A stretch of DNA of 40,681 bases from Oceanospirillaceae bacterium (GCA_002724925.1 PBQA01000008.1:1-40681), one strand, 5' to 3'; positions 19,608-29,294 are shown, counted from the first letter of the stretch. The notes: generated from the letters alone by a model not told the origin. Numbers and translations are program-made.

Positions 19608-20108
19608 ATGCGCTGGATAATGGCACTCATTGCAGCAGCAACCATCAACGTAGCGGTCGCAGCCGAGGCAACGAAAGTCGCTGTCGTGGATATGGAACGG
19701 GCATTGTTCCTTTCTGACGCGACACAGGAAGCGTTGAAAGAATTCGAAAAAGCCAACAAGGCTGATATCGATAAGCTGAAAGGTCTTCAGGAAAGCCTGA
19801 CTGAACTTCAGAAAAAAATCGAAAAAGAAAAAGATTTCATGAGTGAAGAAGAAGCTCGTGCAATCAAGAATGAATTTGAAACCAAAGGCCAGGAATACCA
19901 GTTCTACGGTAACAAACTGCAGAAGCTGGAGCAGAAGTGGCGCCAGGAGCTTTTCCAGAAGCAGCTTCCAAGCCTGGAAAAAACCCTGAAAGAACTGATC
20001 GACAAAGAGGGCTACGACGTTGTTCTGAACGCTCAAGCAGCGATCTACAAGTCTCCAAAAGCAGATATCACTAAGCTGCTGCTGGAACGTCTCAACGCCG
20101 AGAAATAA
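19608..20108 (+). CDS. skp: Skp/OmpH periplasmic chaperone
   Basis: A 166-residue periplasmic chaperone that carries unfolded outer-membrane proteins to BamA. It has a signal peptide cut near VAVAA, then VAVVDMERALF and a long charged coiled coil (about residues 45-115) that forms the jellyfish tentacles of the trimer. The length matches the family (about 160). AAAGGAGA precedes the ATG. The bamA-skp-lpxD order is standard. Confidence 0.95.
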   Translation: MRWIMALIAAATINVAVAAEATKVAVVDMERALFLSDATQEALKEFEKANKADIDKLKGLQESLTELQKKIEKEKDFMSEEEARAIKNEFETKGQEYQFYGNKLQKLEQKWRQELFQKQLPSLEKTLKELIDKEGYDVVLNAQAAIYKSPKADITKLLLERLNAEK

Positions 20109-20125
20109 TAACGGACGATCCTCCC

Positions 20126-21142
20126 GTGCAGATCAGTCTATCTGAATTGGCTGCTCACCTCGGAGCTGAGCTTCGTGGTGACAGCAATCAGCAAATCACC
20201 GGAGTTGCGACCTTAAAGGAAGCATCCTCCGGTGAAATTGCTTTTCTGGCTAACGAAAGTTATCGCAAGCAGCTGGCAGAGTCAGAGGCGAGTGCGGTCA
20301 TTGTTCGTGAAGCCGATGCTGAATCCGTCTCAGGCAGTGCTCTTGTCTGCGATAACCCCTACCTCGCATTTGCCCTTGCTACTCAATTGTTCGACAACCG
20401 TCCGCGCACATCCAGTGGTGTTCACTCGAGTGCAGTGGTTGCCGGGTCGGCAAGGATCGGAGACGGCTGCCGTATTGCGGCTAATGTCGTAATTGGCGAC
20501 GGCGCGATTATCGGCGACGATTGTGAAATCGGAGCGGGCACGGTGATTGGTGATCATTGTGTGTTAGGTAGCGGTTGCCATCTGAATGCCAACGTCACCC
20601 TCTATCATGACGTAACCCTCGGCGAGAGAGTCAGAATTCACTCAGGCACAGTGATTGGTGCGGATGGTTTTGGCTTTGCGCCTGACAAAGGCCGTTGGGT
20701 CAAAATCATGCAGCTTGGCGGTGTTCGCATTGGTAACGATGTTGAAATCGGAGCCAACAGCTGCGTCGACCGTGGCGCTCTGGGCGATACGATCATTGGT
20801 GATAATGTCATCCTCGATAACCATGTCCAGATTGCACATAACGTTGAGCTGGGCGCTGGCACGGCAATGGCCGCTCAGGCTGGCGTTGCAGGAAGCACAA
20901 AGCTTGGTAAACACTGCACCCTGGCGGGTAACGCAGGTGTCGCGGGTCATCTTGAGCTGTGTGACGGGGTGTTTGTCGCTCCGAAAACCGTGATCAGTAA
21001 ATCGATTAATACTCCGGGTGGCTATGCTACCGGGACTGCGCAGATGCCGATTAATGACTGGCGCAAAGCGGCAACCCGCTTCCGTCAGTTGGACAGCATG
21101 GCTCGGCGCATTAAAGACTTAGAAAAACAACTGAAGGACTAA
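20126..21142 (+). CDS. lpxD: UDP-3-O-acyl-glucosamine N-acyltransferase
   Basis: A 338-residue enzyme adding the third lipid A step: N-acylation of UDP-3-O-acyl-GlcN from hydroxyacyl-ACP. The N-terminal uridine-binding domain has LAAHLGAELRG; the middle is a left-handed beta helix of hexapeptide repeats (IGDGAIIGDDCEIGAG). VIGADGFGFAP and the catalytic-His block NHVQIAHNVELG are present, then a C-terminal helix (IKDLEKQL). It uses GTG at 20126, since no ATG fits the homologous N-terminus. Confidence 0.96.
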   Translation: MQISLSELAAHLGAELRGDSNQQITGVATLKEASSGEIAFLANESYRKQLAESEASAVIVREADAESVSGSALVCDNPYLAFALATQLFDNRPRTSSGVHSSAVVAGSARIGDGCRIAANVVIGDGAIIGDDCEIGAGTVIGDHCVLGSGCHLNANVTLYHDVTLGERVRIHSGTVIGADGFGFAPDKGRWVKIMQLGGVRIGNDVEIGANSCVDRGALGDTIIGDNVILDNHVQIAHNVELGAGTAMAAQAGVAGSTKLGKHCTLAGNAGVAGHLELCDGVFVAPKTVISKSINTPGGYATGTAQMPINDWRKAATRFRQLDSMARRIKDLEKQLKD

Positions 21143-21145
21143 TGC

Positions 21146-21610
21146 ATGTCCGGTGCAACCATTGAACAGATTCAGCGGGTGATGCCTCACCGGTATCCCT
21201 TCCTGCTGCTGGACAGAATTTTGTCCTGCACAACTGACTCGGAAGAAAACTCCCATATTGAGGCACTCAAAAACGTCTCAATCAATGAAAACTTCTTTAA
21301 CGGGCATTTCCCTGGTCATCCAGTGATGCCGGGCGTGTTGACCCTTGAGGCTCTTGCTCAGTCCGCAGGCTACCTTGGCATGATGATGATCGGCGAAGCC
21401 CGTGATCCGAACACGATTTTTTACTTCGCAGGCTCAGACAATGTGCGATTTAAGCGACCAGTAATGCCAGGGGATCAACTGATCCTGAAAGCGGCATTCG
21501 TCAGTCGCCGTCGAGGTATCTGGAAGTTTGATTGCCATGCGGAAGTGGATGGTGATGTTGTTTGTTGTGCCCACATTATTTGTGCTGAACATACCCTGGA
21601 GGTGGCATGA
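21146..21610 (+). CDS. fabZ: 3-hydroxyacyl-ACP dehydratase
   Basis: A 154-residue hotdog-fold dehydratase of fatty acid synthesis. The catalytic His lies in GHFPGHPVMPGVLTLEALAQ, along with the Glu of LTLEAL. MPHRYPFLLLDRI at the start and FKRPVMPGDQL later are family hallmarks. It competes with LpxA/LpxD for hydroxyacyl-ACP, so co-expression with them balances phospholipid and lipid A. The ATG at 21146 follows the lpxD stop by 3 nt and its end overlaps lpxA by 4 nt. Confidence 0.97.
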   Translation: MSGATIEQIQRVMPHRYPFLLLDRILSCTTDSEENSHIEALKNVSINENFFNGHFPGHPVMPGVLTLEALAQSAGYLGMMMIGEARDPNTIFYFAGSDNVRFKRPVMPGDQLILKAAFVSRRRGIWKFDCHAEVDGDVVCCAHIICAEHTLEVA

Positions 21611-22377
21611 TTGACCCCAGAGCTGTTATCGATCCTGCTGCGAAAATTGCAGAGGGCGTTGAAATCGGTCCTTTCTCTATTGTTGGTCCAGATGTAGAGA
21701 TTGGTGAAGGCACCGTGGTTGGCCCACACGTAGTCATCAAAGGCCCAACGACGATCGGCAAGAATAACCGCATATTTCAGTTTTCGACCATCGGTGAAGA
21801 GTGTCAGGATAAAAAGTATGCGGGCGAACCGACGACTCTGGTGATTGGTGACAACAACGTCATCCGCGAAGCGTGTACCTTTCACCGCGGTACGGTTCAG
21901 GACAAAGGCACTACCATCGTGGGTAGCGATAACCTCTTTATGGTGAACGTTCACGTTGCCCATGATGCTGTAATCGGTAATAACTGCATTCTGGCTAACG
22001 ACACCAACGTCGCGGGCCATGTACACGTTGGTGATTGGGCGATTCTTGGTGGTTCTACTCAGGTTCACCAGTTCTGCATAATTGGCGCCCATGCCATGTG
22101 CGGTGCGGGCACTGTTGTGTTGAAAGATATTCCTGCCTTTGTCATGGCGCAGGGCTATCCGGCGCAGCCTCATGGTATCAACAGTGAAGGTCTGAAGCGT
22201 CGGGGCTTCGATAAAGACAGCATTATGCGTATCCGCGCAGCCTACAAAACCATTTATCGCCAGAATCTCACGCTGGCAGAGGCTAAAGAAGCACTCGCAC
22301 CTGTCGCCGCAGAGGACGCAGGCGTTGCTATGCTGCTCGACAGTATTGAAGCTGCAAGCCGAGGGATTATCCGCTGA
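21607..22377 (+). CDS. lpxA: UDP-N-acetylglucosamine O-acyltransferase
   Basis: A 256-residue trimeric acyltransferase doing the first lipid A step. It begins IDPRAVIDPAAKIAEGVEIG and is mostly hexapeptide repeats. The catalytic His is in VHVAHDAVIGNNC. The C-terminal helical part (GLKRRGFDKDSIMRIRAAYKTIYR) is typical. Length is close to E. coli LpxA (262). Starts in an ATGA overlap with fabZ. Confidence 0.97.
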   Translation: MIDPRAVIDPAAKIAEGVEIGPFSIVGPDVEIGEGTVVGPHVVIKGPTTIGKNNRIFQFSTIGEECQDKKYAGEPTTLVIGDNNVIREACTFHRGTVQDKGTTIVGSDNLFMVNVHVAHDAVIGNNCILANDTNVAGHVHVGDWAILGGSTQVHQFCIIGAHAMCGAGTVVLKDIPAFVMAQGYPAQPHGINSEGLKRRGFDKDSIMRIRAAYKTIYRQNLTLAEAKEALAPVAAEDAGVAMLLDSIEAASRGIIR

Positions 22378-22378
22378 T

Positions 22379-23515
22379 ATGCGAATCGCGTTGGTGGCCG
22401 GAGAAACGTCCGGAGATATGCTGGGCGCAGGCCTTATCCGGTCGCTGAAGGAGAAGTACCCAGAAGCGACGTTTGAGGGGATAGGCGGCCCTATGATGCA
22501 GAGTGAGGGCATGGTCAGTTTCGTGCCTATGGAACGTCTCTCTGTGATGGGGCTGGTTGAGGTACTCGGGCGTCTGTTCGAGTTGATCAACGTACGTAAG
22601 AAACTCGTTCGTGACTGGATCGCTAACCCTCCCGACGTGTTCATCGGTATCGACGCGCCAGATTTCAACCTGGGGCTGGAGCAGCAACTCAGGACCGCTG
22701 GAATCAAGACCGTTCATTACGTCAGTCCTTCGGTATGGGCATGGCGCCAGAAGCGTGTTCTCAAGATTGAGAAGGCAGTCGACCTGATGTTGACGCTTTT
22801 CCCGTTCGAAGCGCGCTTTTACGAAAATCATAAAGTCCCTGTGCGTTTTGTTGGCCACCATCTGGCGGACAAGATTCCATTCGAGACGCCTAAAACGCCT
22901 GCCAGAGAAAATCTGGGCCTTGAGCTGAACAAGAAAACCGTCTGCCTGATGCCCGGTAGTCGGGGGAGTGAAGTCTCGCGTCTGGGTAAGCTGTTTCTCG
23001 ATACGGCAAGCCTGATGCTGAAGAAAGATCCGGATCTCAGGTTTATCATCCCGGTCCCGGGTGTTGAGCGACGAGATCAGGTCGAGCAGCTGGTGAATGA
23101 ATACCCGGAAGTGTTGCCGGTGAAAATTATTCTCGGGCAGTCTCAGACCTGCATGGCCGCCGCCGACGTGATCCTTCTGGCCTCTGGAACGGCGACCTTA
23201 GAAGCGATGCTGATGAAGCGGCCCATGGTGGTCAGCTACCGTCTGGCGCCGCTGACTTACTGGATTCTCAAGCGCATGGTGACGCAGGAATTTATCTCGT
23301 TGCCGAATCTGCTCGCCGGCAGGGAGGTTGTGCCTGAGTTGCTTCAGCATGATGCTCAGCCAGAAAAACTGGCAGCGGCGTTGGCGGAACGACTTGAAGA
23401 TAACGATACCGTGCATCAGTTGCAGGAAACCTTTCAGTTTATTCATCGCCAGCTGCAGCGCAATGCAGATGAGGAAGCGGCTGAAGCTATCAGCCAGCTG
23501 TTAAAAAGCCGGTGA
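22379..23515 (+). CDS. lpxB: Lipid-A-disaccharide synthase
   Basis: A 378-residue GT19 glycosyltransferase joining lipid X and UDP-diacyl-GlcN. I start it at ATG 22379, one nt after the lpxA stop, because the protein then opens with [19 protein letters not shown] as in homologues; an earlier in-frame start at 22325 lies inside lpxA. Other motifs: [32 protein letters not shown], and [13 protein letters not shown]. It probably sits on the inner face of the inner membrane. Confidence 0.97.
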   Translation: MRIALVAGETSGDMLGAGLIRSLKEKYPEATFEGIGGPMMQSEGMVSFVPMERLSVMGLVEVLGRLFELINVRKKLVRDWIANPPDVFIGIDAPDFNLGLEQQLRTAGIKTVHYVSPSVWAWRQKRVLKIEKAVDLMLTLFPFEARFYENHKVPVRFVGHHLADKIPFETPKTPARENLGLELNKKTVCLMPGSRGSEVSRLGKLFLDTASLMLKKDPDLRFIIPVPGVERRDQVEQLVNEYPEVLPVKIILGQSQTCMAAADVILLASGTATLEAMLMKRPMVVSYRLAPLTYWILKRMVTQEFISLPNLLAGREVVPELLQHDAQPEKLAAALAERLEDNDTVHQLQETFQFIHRQLQRNADEEAAEAISQLLKSR

Positions 23516-24150
23516 ATAGCATCACTACACCAGAAGCGGCTGAATCCGAACTGACAGAAGAAGAGGCAGCACTGATTGAGAATGGGTTGATCTACTGTGG
23601 CGTGGACGAAGCGGGCGCTGGTCCATTGTGTGGTGACGTCGTTGCCGCCGCGGTGATTCTTGATCCTGATAAGCCCATTCCTGAACTCACAGACTCCAAG
23701 AAGCTGACAGAAAAAAAGCGTGAACGTCTGTTTGATGAGATCCGTGAAAAAGCGGTCGACTTCTGTATCGCCAGTGCGTCAGTGGAAGAAATTGATAGCA
23801 TCAATATCCTGAACGCCCGAATGCTGGCAATGACGCGCGCTGTTGATGGCTTACGCGTCCCGTGCGATCATGCCCTGATTGATGGCAATAAACTGCCTGA
23901 CCTTACTGTGCCTGCCACCGCGCTGATCAAAGGAGATGACAGGGTGGCTGCCATCTCCGCAGCGTCGGTATTGGCGAAGGTTCAACGAGACCGCGACATG
24001 GTCGAAATGGAAGAGAAGTATCCCGGCTACGGATTCGCCAAGCACAAAGGCTATGGTACGAAAGCTCACCTTGAAGCACTTCAAGCCCTGGGACCATGCC
24101 CTATCCATCGCCGCACCTATGCTCCAGTGAAGCGCCTCCTCAAAGATTAA
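23512..24150 (+). CDS. rnhB: Ribonuclease HII with altered GRG motif
   Basis: A 212-residue RNase HII that removes single ribonucleotides from DNA. The acidic catalytic residues are visible: Asp32-Glu33 in [10 protein letters not shown], the Asp in ALIDGN, and the Asp after [16 protein letters not shown] and [21 protein letters not shown] are family blocks. The odd point is residue 36: the GRG motif that reads the DNA-RNA junction is GAG here, and the following GP is GD. A ~25-residue acidic N-terminal extension precedes the core. It starts with GTG overlapping the lpxB stop. dnaE, the usual next gene, is missing. Confidence 0.95.
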   Translation: MNSITTPEAAESELTEEEAALIENGLIYCGVDEAGAGPLCGDVVAAAVILDPDKPIPELTDSKKLTEKKRERLFDEIREKAVDFCIASASVEEIDSINILNARMLAMTRAVDGLRVPCDHALIDGNKLPDLTVPATALIKGDDRVAAISAASVLAKVQRDRDMVEMEEKYPGYGFAKHKGYGTKAHLEALQALGPCPIHRRTYAPVKRLLKD

Positions 24151-24254
24151 CCGTCAGATGCTGATGGTTTATGTAAACCACCTGCCATTTTTGTGCAAAG
24201 TCGGTTGTCAGTACTAGTCTGGAAGTAACAATTAAATCCCGAGGGCTGATCTGA

Positions 24255-25727
24255 ATGCTGCGCTATTTGGATTCCTGCATCGCCACACCGCGGCCAGTTA
24301 ATCCCGAAATGTTACTCAAGGCCCGGGTGCTGGCAGGACTGGCAATCTGCGCGATCTTTGCCATGTTGGTGATTTTGCTGTCGCAGGCCATGCTTGGCGT
24401 CGAGGGATTCAAAGCCGAGCATCATGCATTCCTGGCATTAGGTTGCCTCTGCCTTTTGCTTACCCGATTCACCCATGCGATAGAGGTTACAGAGCGACTG
24501 CTACTTGTTGGCATTCTGGTGTATTTCACCTATGCATCGTATCTCAGTGGGGGGCTGACGAGTTTCCTTATTCCCGGGCTCCTGGTCTATCCATTAGCTT
24601 GTGCCATTCTGGCTGGCTTAAAGTACGCTCCATTCTGGATCCTTGGTGGGATTGTCTCTCTTCTGGTGCTGGGAATTACTGACCCTGATAACAGTATCCC
24701 GATGACGGATCGCGCCTCAGACGTGTTGCATATGGTCGGGATGTTACTTGGAGCGGGCGCGATCGCCGTTCTTGCACTCATCTACGAGGGCTCTAAGAAC
24801 ACGGGCTTCCGGCGCCTTGAATATTAGCGTAAGGATGCCGAAGAACTCAGCGACAGAATCAGTGAATTACTGATTTCTGTGAATCACTCTATTGTCGTGA
24901 TCAGCCAGGAAATCAGTGCAATAGCGCGTCGTTCTGACGAAACCGCGGGTGAAATGAAAGAACAGTCCGAGTTTGCCAATGAAATTCATAGTGGCATGGG
25001 CGAGCTTCGTCAGCAGGTGGCGGATAACGCAGATCTTTCTAAAAAGCTGGCAGCGAATGCCGCTTCTTCTGGTGAGCTCGCTTCAGAGAGTGTTGATGTC
25101 ATGGCAGCGTCTAACAAGGCCATGACGGCAGTATCTGATCAGGTGGCGGAAACAGGGCTTCATATTGATGAATTAAACCGGCGTAGTAGCGAAATATCAG
25201 ACATCGTCACCGTTATTCAGGCAGTGGCAGAGCAGACTAATCTGCTTGCGTTGAATGCTGCTATCGAGGCTGCCCGAGCGGGTGAGCATGGTCGGGGGTT
25301 TGCGGTGGTTGCTGATGAAGTACGTCAATTGGCGGAGCGCACACATCGATCCAGTGGCGAGATAAGTGACAAGGTAACAGGCATTCTCAGTATTACCCAT
25401 AAGGCACAGGAATCCATGCGACAGGTCAGTGAGCTGGCAGCGCACGGGCGTGAGAGTTCTAATAAATCCAACGAGGCGGTAAATGTGTTACTGAATACCT
25501 CGAATGAGATCAACGCATACCTGACAGGATTGTCAGAGTCGAGTGAAAGCCAGAATACCCTGAATGAATCAGTCACAAAGCGATTCGACTCCATTCGATC
25601 GGCGATAGAGAAAGCTTTCTCTTCCACTTCAGAAGTTGCCGAAGCGATTCAGAGGCTCGAGAACGAAGTCTCAACTCTCTCCCAACTAGCGAGTTCATTT
25701 GCCGGCAGTGATGCCGAGCTGTTCTGA
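24255..25727 (+). pseudogene. Methyl-accepting chemotaxis-type receptor interrupted by an in-frame TAG
   Basis: Two ORFs in the same frame (24255-24827 and 24879-25727) form one receptor if the TAG at 24825-24827 is read through; 490 residues in total. The first part has about six hydrophobic segments (residues 18-180), a polytopic membrane sensor without a periplasmic loop domain. After TAG the frame stays open ([15 protein letters not shown]...) and continues into a cytoplasmic signalling coiled coil with the conserved hairpin tip [20 protein letters not shown] and [13 protein letters not shown]. No HAMP domain is evident. No in-frame ATG with a good ribosome-binding site lies just after the stop; a GTG at 24879 is weak. 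It most likely is a recent nonsense mutation, or two split halves. Confidence 0.82.
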
Positions 25728-25743
25728 TCAACTTGCCGGGCTT

Positions 25744-26541
25744 TCAGGGCTGGGCTTTGAGGCCGTAAGTCGTAATTTTGAGCCAGTTGGCAAGATCCTC
25801 ATCTGAAAGCTGAGTCATCTGTTCGGGTGTAATCGGGTTACCAATTACCATACGAATGGTTTTATTCTGCTTCTTAAGAAATTCAGCGGGAATCCGGAGC
25901 GTACGTATCAGAGGATGCACCTTACCCAGAAGATGAAAGCTCAGGCTGTTCTGGCTATCGAAATATATCGGAATAACCGGAACATCCGCGCGTTTGATAA
26001 GGCGCATACTGGAAAGTGACCAGGATTTGTCTTTGATACCTTGTTGGCCTTTATACCAGGTTGATACTTCTCCGGCGGGAAACAAACCAAGCCCTAGTCC
26101 TTTGCTCAACTGATCTAATGATTTTTGTGTGCCACCCATGGCTTTCGGACCACTGTTCTCGAACGGATTGACGGTGATAAACAGATCGGAGAAAGGCTCG
26201 AAATAGGCCAGCAGAAAGTTTGCTATCACCCGGTACTCAGGTCGTATCCGGCCGATAATCAGAAGCAGAATGATGCCGTCGAGAAACCCAAAAGGATGAT
26301 TAGACACCGTAATAAAAGGCCCGGTTTTGGGAATTACTTCGGCTAATCGCTCAGCGTCATAATCCAACTTAATGTTTTGGTCGTTCAGTGCGTCTTCAAT
26401 GAGATCAATGCCGTGTTGTCGGTCGACGCGGTCGTAGATTTTCGTCAGCTGTGGAATTTTCAACAATCTGAGTACAATGTCAGCTTGCCATTCGGCGAGG
26501 CCTGACGCCTTTATTAATCCTTCCCGATCAATCAGGGGCAT
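25744..26541 (-). CDS. PlsC-like lysophospholipid/glycerol acyltransferase
   Basis: A 265-residue acyltransferase-fold protein. The HxxxxD catalytic motif is NHPFGFLDG, followed by the substrate-binding block GLFPAGEVSTW and by VPVIPIYF. It has no clear multi-span membrane part and no GNAT domain; it resembles the hemolysin/OlsA-like branch of acyltransferases. The acyl acceptor is unknown. I chose ATG at 26541 (MPLIDREGLIKASGL) because the upstream TTG at 26601 adds 20 atypical residues and crowds the divergent promoter, but no strong ribosome-binding site decides this. It converges with the chemoreceptor and is divergent from the flavoprotein gene. Confidence 0.8.
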   Translation of the reverse strand: MPLIDREGLIKASGLAEWQADIVLRLLKIPQLTKIYDRVDRQHGIDLIEDALNDQNIKLDYDAERLAEVIPKTGPFITVSNHPFGFLDGIILLLIIGRIRPEYRVIANFLLAYFEPFSDLFITVNPFENSGPKAMGGTQKSLDQLSKGLGLGLFPAGEVSTWYKGQQGIKDKSWSLSSMRLIKRADVPVIPIYFDSQNSLSFHLLGKVHPLIRTLRIPAEFLKKQNKTIRMVIGNPITPEQMTQLSDEDLANWLKITTYGLKAQP

Positions 26542-26615
26542 ATCAGCAGTCCAGTCAGTCACAAAACGCTGGCATAATAGCAGCCGCAAACAGCAGGGCA
26601 ATAGTAGGAATAAGA

Positions 26616-27809
26616 ATGTCGACGACCACAGATGTCATCATTATTGGTGCCGGAGCAGCGGGTTTATTCTGTGCCGCACGCACCGCCGCCGAAGGACGCA
26701 CAGTCAAAGTACTGGATCACGCAAACAAGGCGGGTAAAAAGATACTGATGTCGGGGGGCGGTCGCTGCAATTTCACCAACTACTATATTGAACCAGCCTG
26801 TTACCTCAGCCAGAACCCACACTTCTGCAAATCAGCGCTCTCCCGGTATACCCAGTGGGACTTTATCGATCTGGTCAGCAAGTACGACATACCATTTCAT
26901 GAAAAAAAAGACGGTCAGTTATTCTGTGACAATAAATCGTCCGATATTCTCGAAATGTTACTCGAGGAATGCCGACGAGCAGGGGCTGGGGTGCAACTTA
27001 ATACGTCCGTCGATTCGGTCACACCGAACGAAGCCGGTTTCACGCTGAGTACTTCAGCCGGTAGATACGACTGCCGCTCTCTGGTGGTCGCGACAGGAGG
27101 CCCTTCGATTCCGACCCTGGGGGCCAGTGGCTTTGGCTATGATCTGGCTCGACAGTTTGGGCATCAGGTGTTTACTCCTCGAGCGGCGTTAGTCCCGTTC
27201 ACTATTACTGATCAACTGAGCAGCTTATGTAAGGCTCTCTCAGGGACAGCGTTACCAGTCTCAGTGTGCTGTGACGATCAGGTATTTAATGACGACTTAC
27301 TCTTTACCCACCGAGGCTTGAGTGGCCCCGCTGTTCTACAGATTTCTTCTTACTGGAATCAGGGAGACACGGTCGAGATCAATCTGTTGCCGGGTATCGA
27401 CCTGACTCAAGCCTTTCAGAAGGCCCAGCAACAGAAAGGCAAAACTCACCTGAAAACCTGGCTGGCGAGCCTCACGACACAGAAATTTGCTGAGCAATGG
27501 TTAGCGCATCATAAATTTGAAGATCGATATCTTGCTGAAACTGGCAAAAAGACAGTCAAAGCACTGGCCGAGTCGTTGCATCAGTGGCGGGTTAAGCCTG
27601 CAGGCACGGAGGGCTACCGCACTGCCGAAGTCGCGATTGGCGGCGTCGATACAACAGAACTGTCATCTCAGACTATGGAATCCCGCATAATTCCGGGCCT
27701 GTTCTTTATCGGAGAGGTCGTTGACGTTACCGGGCATCTGGGTGGGTTCAATTTTCAGTGGGCCTGGGCCAGTGCTGCAGCGGCGGCTGAGGCATTGGCT
27801 GTCGGGTAA
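26616..27809 (+). CDS. YhiN/HI0933-family FAD-dependent oxidoreductase
   Basis: A 397-residue flavoprotein. The N-terminal dinucleotide site is IIGAGAAGLFCAARTAAEG, followed by the family's GKKILMSGGGRCNFTN. The C-terminus carries AEVAIGGVDTTEL, then GLFFIGEVVDVTGHLGGFN plus the final FQWAWASA. These define the BaiN/YhiN (HI0933) family; the substrate is not established for most members. It is divergent from the acyltransferase gene. Confidence 0.92.
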   Translation: MSTTTDVIIIGAGAAGLFCAARTAAEGRTVKVLDHANKAGKKILMSGGGRCNFTNYYIEPACYLSQNPHFCKSALSRYTQWDFIDLVSKYDIPFHEKKDGQLFCDNKSSDILEMLLEECRRAGAGVQLNTSVDSVTPNEAGFTLSTSAGRYDCRSLVVATGGPSIPTLGASGFGYDLARQFGHQVFTPRAALVPFTITDQLSSLCKALSGTALPVSVCCDDQVFNDDLLFTHRGLSGPAVLQISSYWNQGDTVEINLLPGIDLTQAFQKAQQQKGKTHLKTWLASLTTQKFAEQWLAHHKFEDRYLAETGKKTVKALAESLHQWRVKPAGTEGYRTAEVAIGGVDTTELSSQTMESRIIPGLFFIGEVVDVTGHLGGFNFQWAWASAAAAAEALAVG

Positions 27810-27850
27810 ACCGGAATGGCAACCTGCCTAATATGACATTCTTGATATGG

Positions 27851-27873
27851 CCTTACGGGAATATTACGTAAGG
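27851..27873. promoter_or_regulatory. Inverted repeat upstream of the NO-signalling operon
   Basis: CCTTACG (27851-27857) and CGTAAGG (27867-27873) are perfect 7-bp inverted repeats separated by 9 nt (GGAATATTA), 62 bp before the first gene. There is no T-run, so an operator fits better than a terminator. It does not match the NorR or NsrR consensus as I know them. Confidence 0.35.
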
Positions 27874-27934
27874 TTCAGGCATGGGTCACAGCTTTGTCTA
27901 GACTGAAATCAATTCCCCTGCTCGGAGTGATTTC

Positions 27935-29293
27935 ATGGCGTTTGCAGATGCAGCAGCCCTGGACAATGAGAAGCCCGTGAAGCCTGTCATTCTTCTGGTT
28001 GATGACGAGGAGAATATTCTCAAATCCCTGACCCGCTCCCTGGGGCGGCTGGACGTCGATATCACGACAGCGTCATCGGTCAGTGATGCACTCTATATAC
28101 TCGAAAATACTGACGTTGATCTCGTCATCAGTGACATGCGTATGCCCGGCGCCGATGGCGCTGAGCTGCTTAAAACCGTTGCTGAGAAATCCCCTGATAC
28201 CCTGCGATTCCTGCTTACTGGTCACTCCGATATGGAGTCTACGATTCGTGCGATAAACGAAGGCCAGATACATCAATACCTGACCAAACCCTGGGACGAT
28301 AATAAGCTCAGGGCTTTGATCGAAGAAAGCCTGCACACACGCCTGCTCGAGGCAAGAAATCAGCGCCTTCAGGCAGAACTTGTGAGTAAGAATCACGAAC
28401 TGGAAGAGCTCAACAGCTCGCTTGAGAAACGGGTAACGGAGCGCACCGAAGAGCTGCGCCTGAATGCCCGACTGCTCGAACATGCGTTTGATGATCTTCA
28501 GAAAAGTTACGGTCATGTCCTCCGGCTGGCCTCCAGTCTTGGAGCATTGCGCGAACCTGGTGCGGCTGCCGCCGCAGAGTTGCGCTCATCCATGGCCGAG
28601 TCGTTGGCTGAAGCGCTGGGGTTTGCAGACTCTGATGTCCGCGAAATACGAGATGCTGCACTGCTTGCAGATCTCGGCAATATCGGACTGCCTGACGAAT
28701 TACTGAACAAACCGCTGGTGGACTTCGATGGCGCGGATATGCAGCAGTATGCGCAGGTACCGGTACTCGCAGAAGCAGCACTTATGGGTATACCAGGCAT
28801 GCGACATAGTGCGGCTATGTTGCGAAGTCAGTTTGAGCGTTTCGATGGTTCCGGGTACCCCGATCATCTATCCGGATCTTCAATACCTGCCGGTGCCCGC
28901 ATCATTTCTATTGTGAGGGACTACACTGATCTTATTCGTGGTCGTTTCACCGGTGAAGAAATAAAACCTCAGCTAGCAAAAGCCGAATTGGTTCGCCAGA
29001 GTAATATGAGGTACGACCCGGCCATATTGAATATATTCTGTGAGGATTGCGGCGCCTTTGATACCGCCAACCTTGCCGACGATGCCTGTTATCTGGGAAC
29101 CGATGAACTCGAAGCCGGAATGGTGTTAGCTCAGGATCTTTACAGCGAGAAAGGCATGATTCTTTTACGTAAAGGGCACGCACTTACCAGTGAATTGATC
29201 AATCGGCTGAGTCACTTGCAGAACTGGTCGGGTCGAACACTGGATGTGGCTGTTGAAAAGCAAACCGATTCAACCAAAGAGATAGGAGGGTGA
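27935..29293 (+). CDS. Response regulator with degenerate HD-GYP domain (HnoD-like)
   Basis: A 452-residue protein. Residues 17-130 are a receiver domain with acidic pair D23-D24, phospho-acceptor D67 (ISDMRMPG), T95 and K118. A coiled coil follows (about 135-190). The output domain is HD-GYP by overall pattern, with FDGSGYPDHLSGSSIPAGARI near 303-322. The metal site is broken: the HD pair reads AD (ADLGNIG, 245-251) and the usual HHE before DG is QFE. It is thus unlikely to cleave cyclic-di-GMP. In Shewanella, a degenerate HD-GYP receiver protein (HnoD) acts as an allosteric partner in H-NOX signalling. The next two genes are an H-NOX and a kinase, so that role fits. Confidence 0.88.
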   Translation: MAFADAAALDNEKPVKPVILLVDDEENILKSLTRSLGRLDVDITTASSVSDALYILENTDVDLVISDMRMPGADGAELLKTVAEKSPDTLRFLLTGHSDMESTIRAINEGQIHQYLTKPWDDNKLRALIEESLHTRLLEARNQRLQAELVSKNHELEELNSSLEKRVTERTEELRLNARLLEHAFDDLQKSYGHVLRLASSLGALREPGAAAAAELRSSMAESLAEALGFADSDVREIRDAALLADLGNIGLPDELLNKPLVDFDGADMQQYAQVPVLAEAALMGIPGMRHSAAMLRSQFERFDGSGYPDHLSGSSIPAGARIISIVRDYTDLIRGRFTGEEIKPQLAKAELVRQSNMRYDPAILNIFCEDCGAFDTANLADDACYLGTDELEAGMVLAQDLYSEKGMILLRKGHALTSELINRLSHLQNWSGRTLDVAVEKQTDSTKEIGG

Positions 29294-29294
29294 C

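Noticed and set aside
21475-22707. 410-residue minus-strand ORF opposite fabZ, lpxA and lpxB
   Set aside because: Long only because it mirrors three strongly conserved plus-strand genes; the composition is atypical and it has no motif.
24825-24827. TAG as a programmed read-through or pyrrolysine codon
   Set aside because: No supporting recoding signal is visible and pyrrolysine use is not expected here; a nonsense mutation is simpler.
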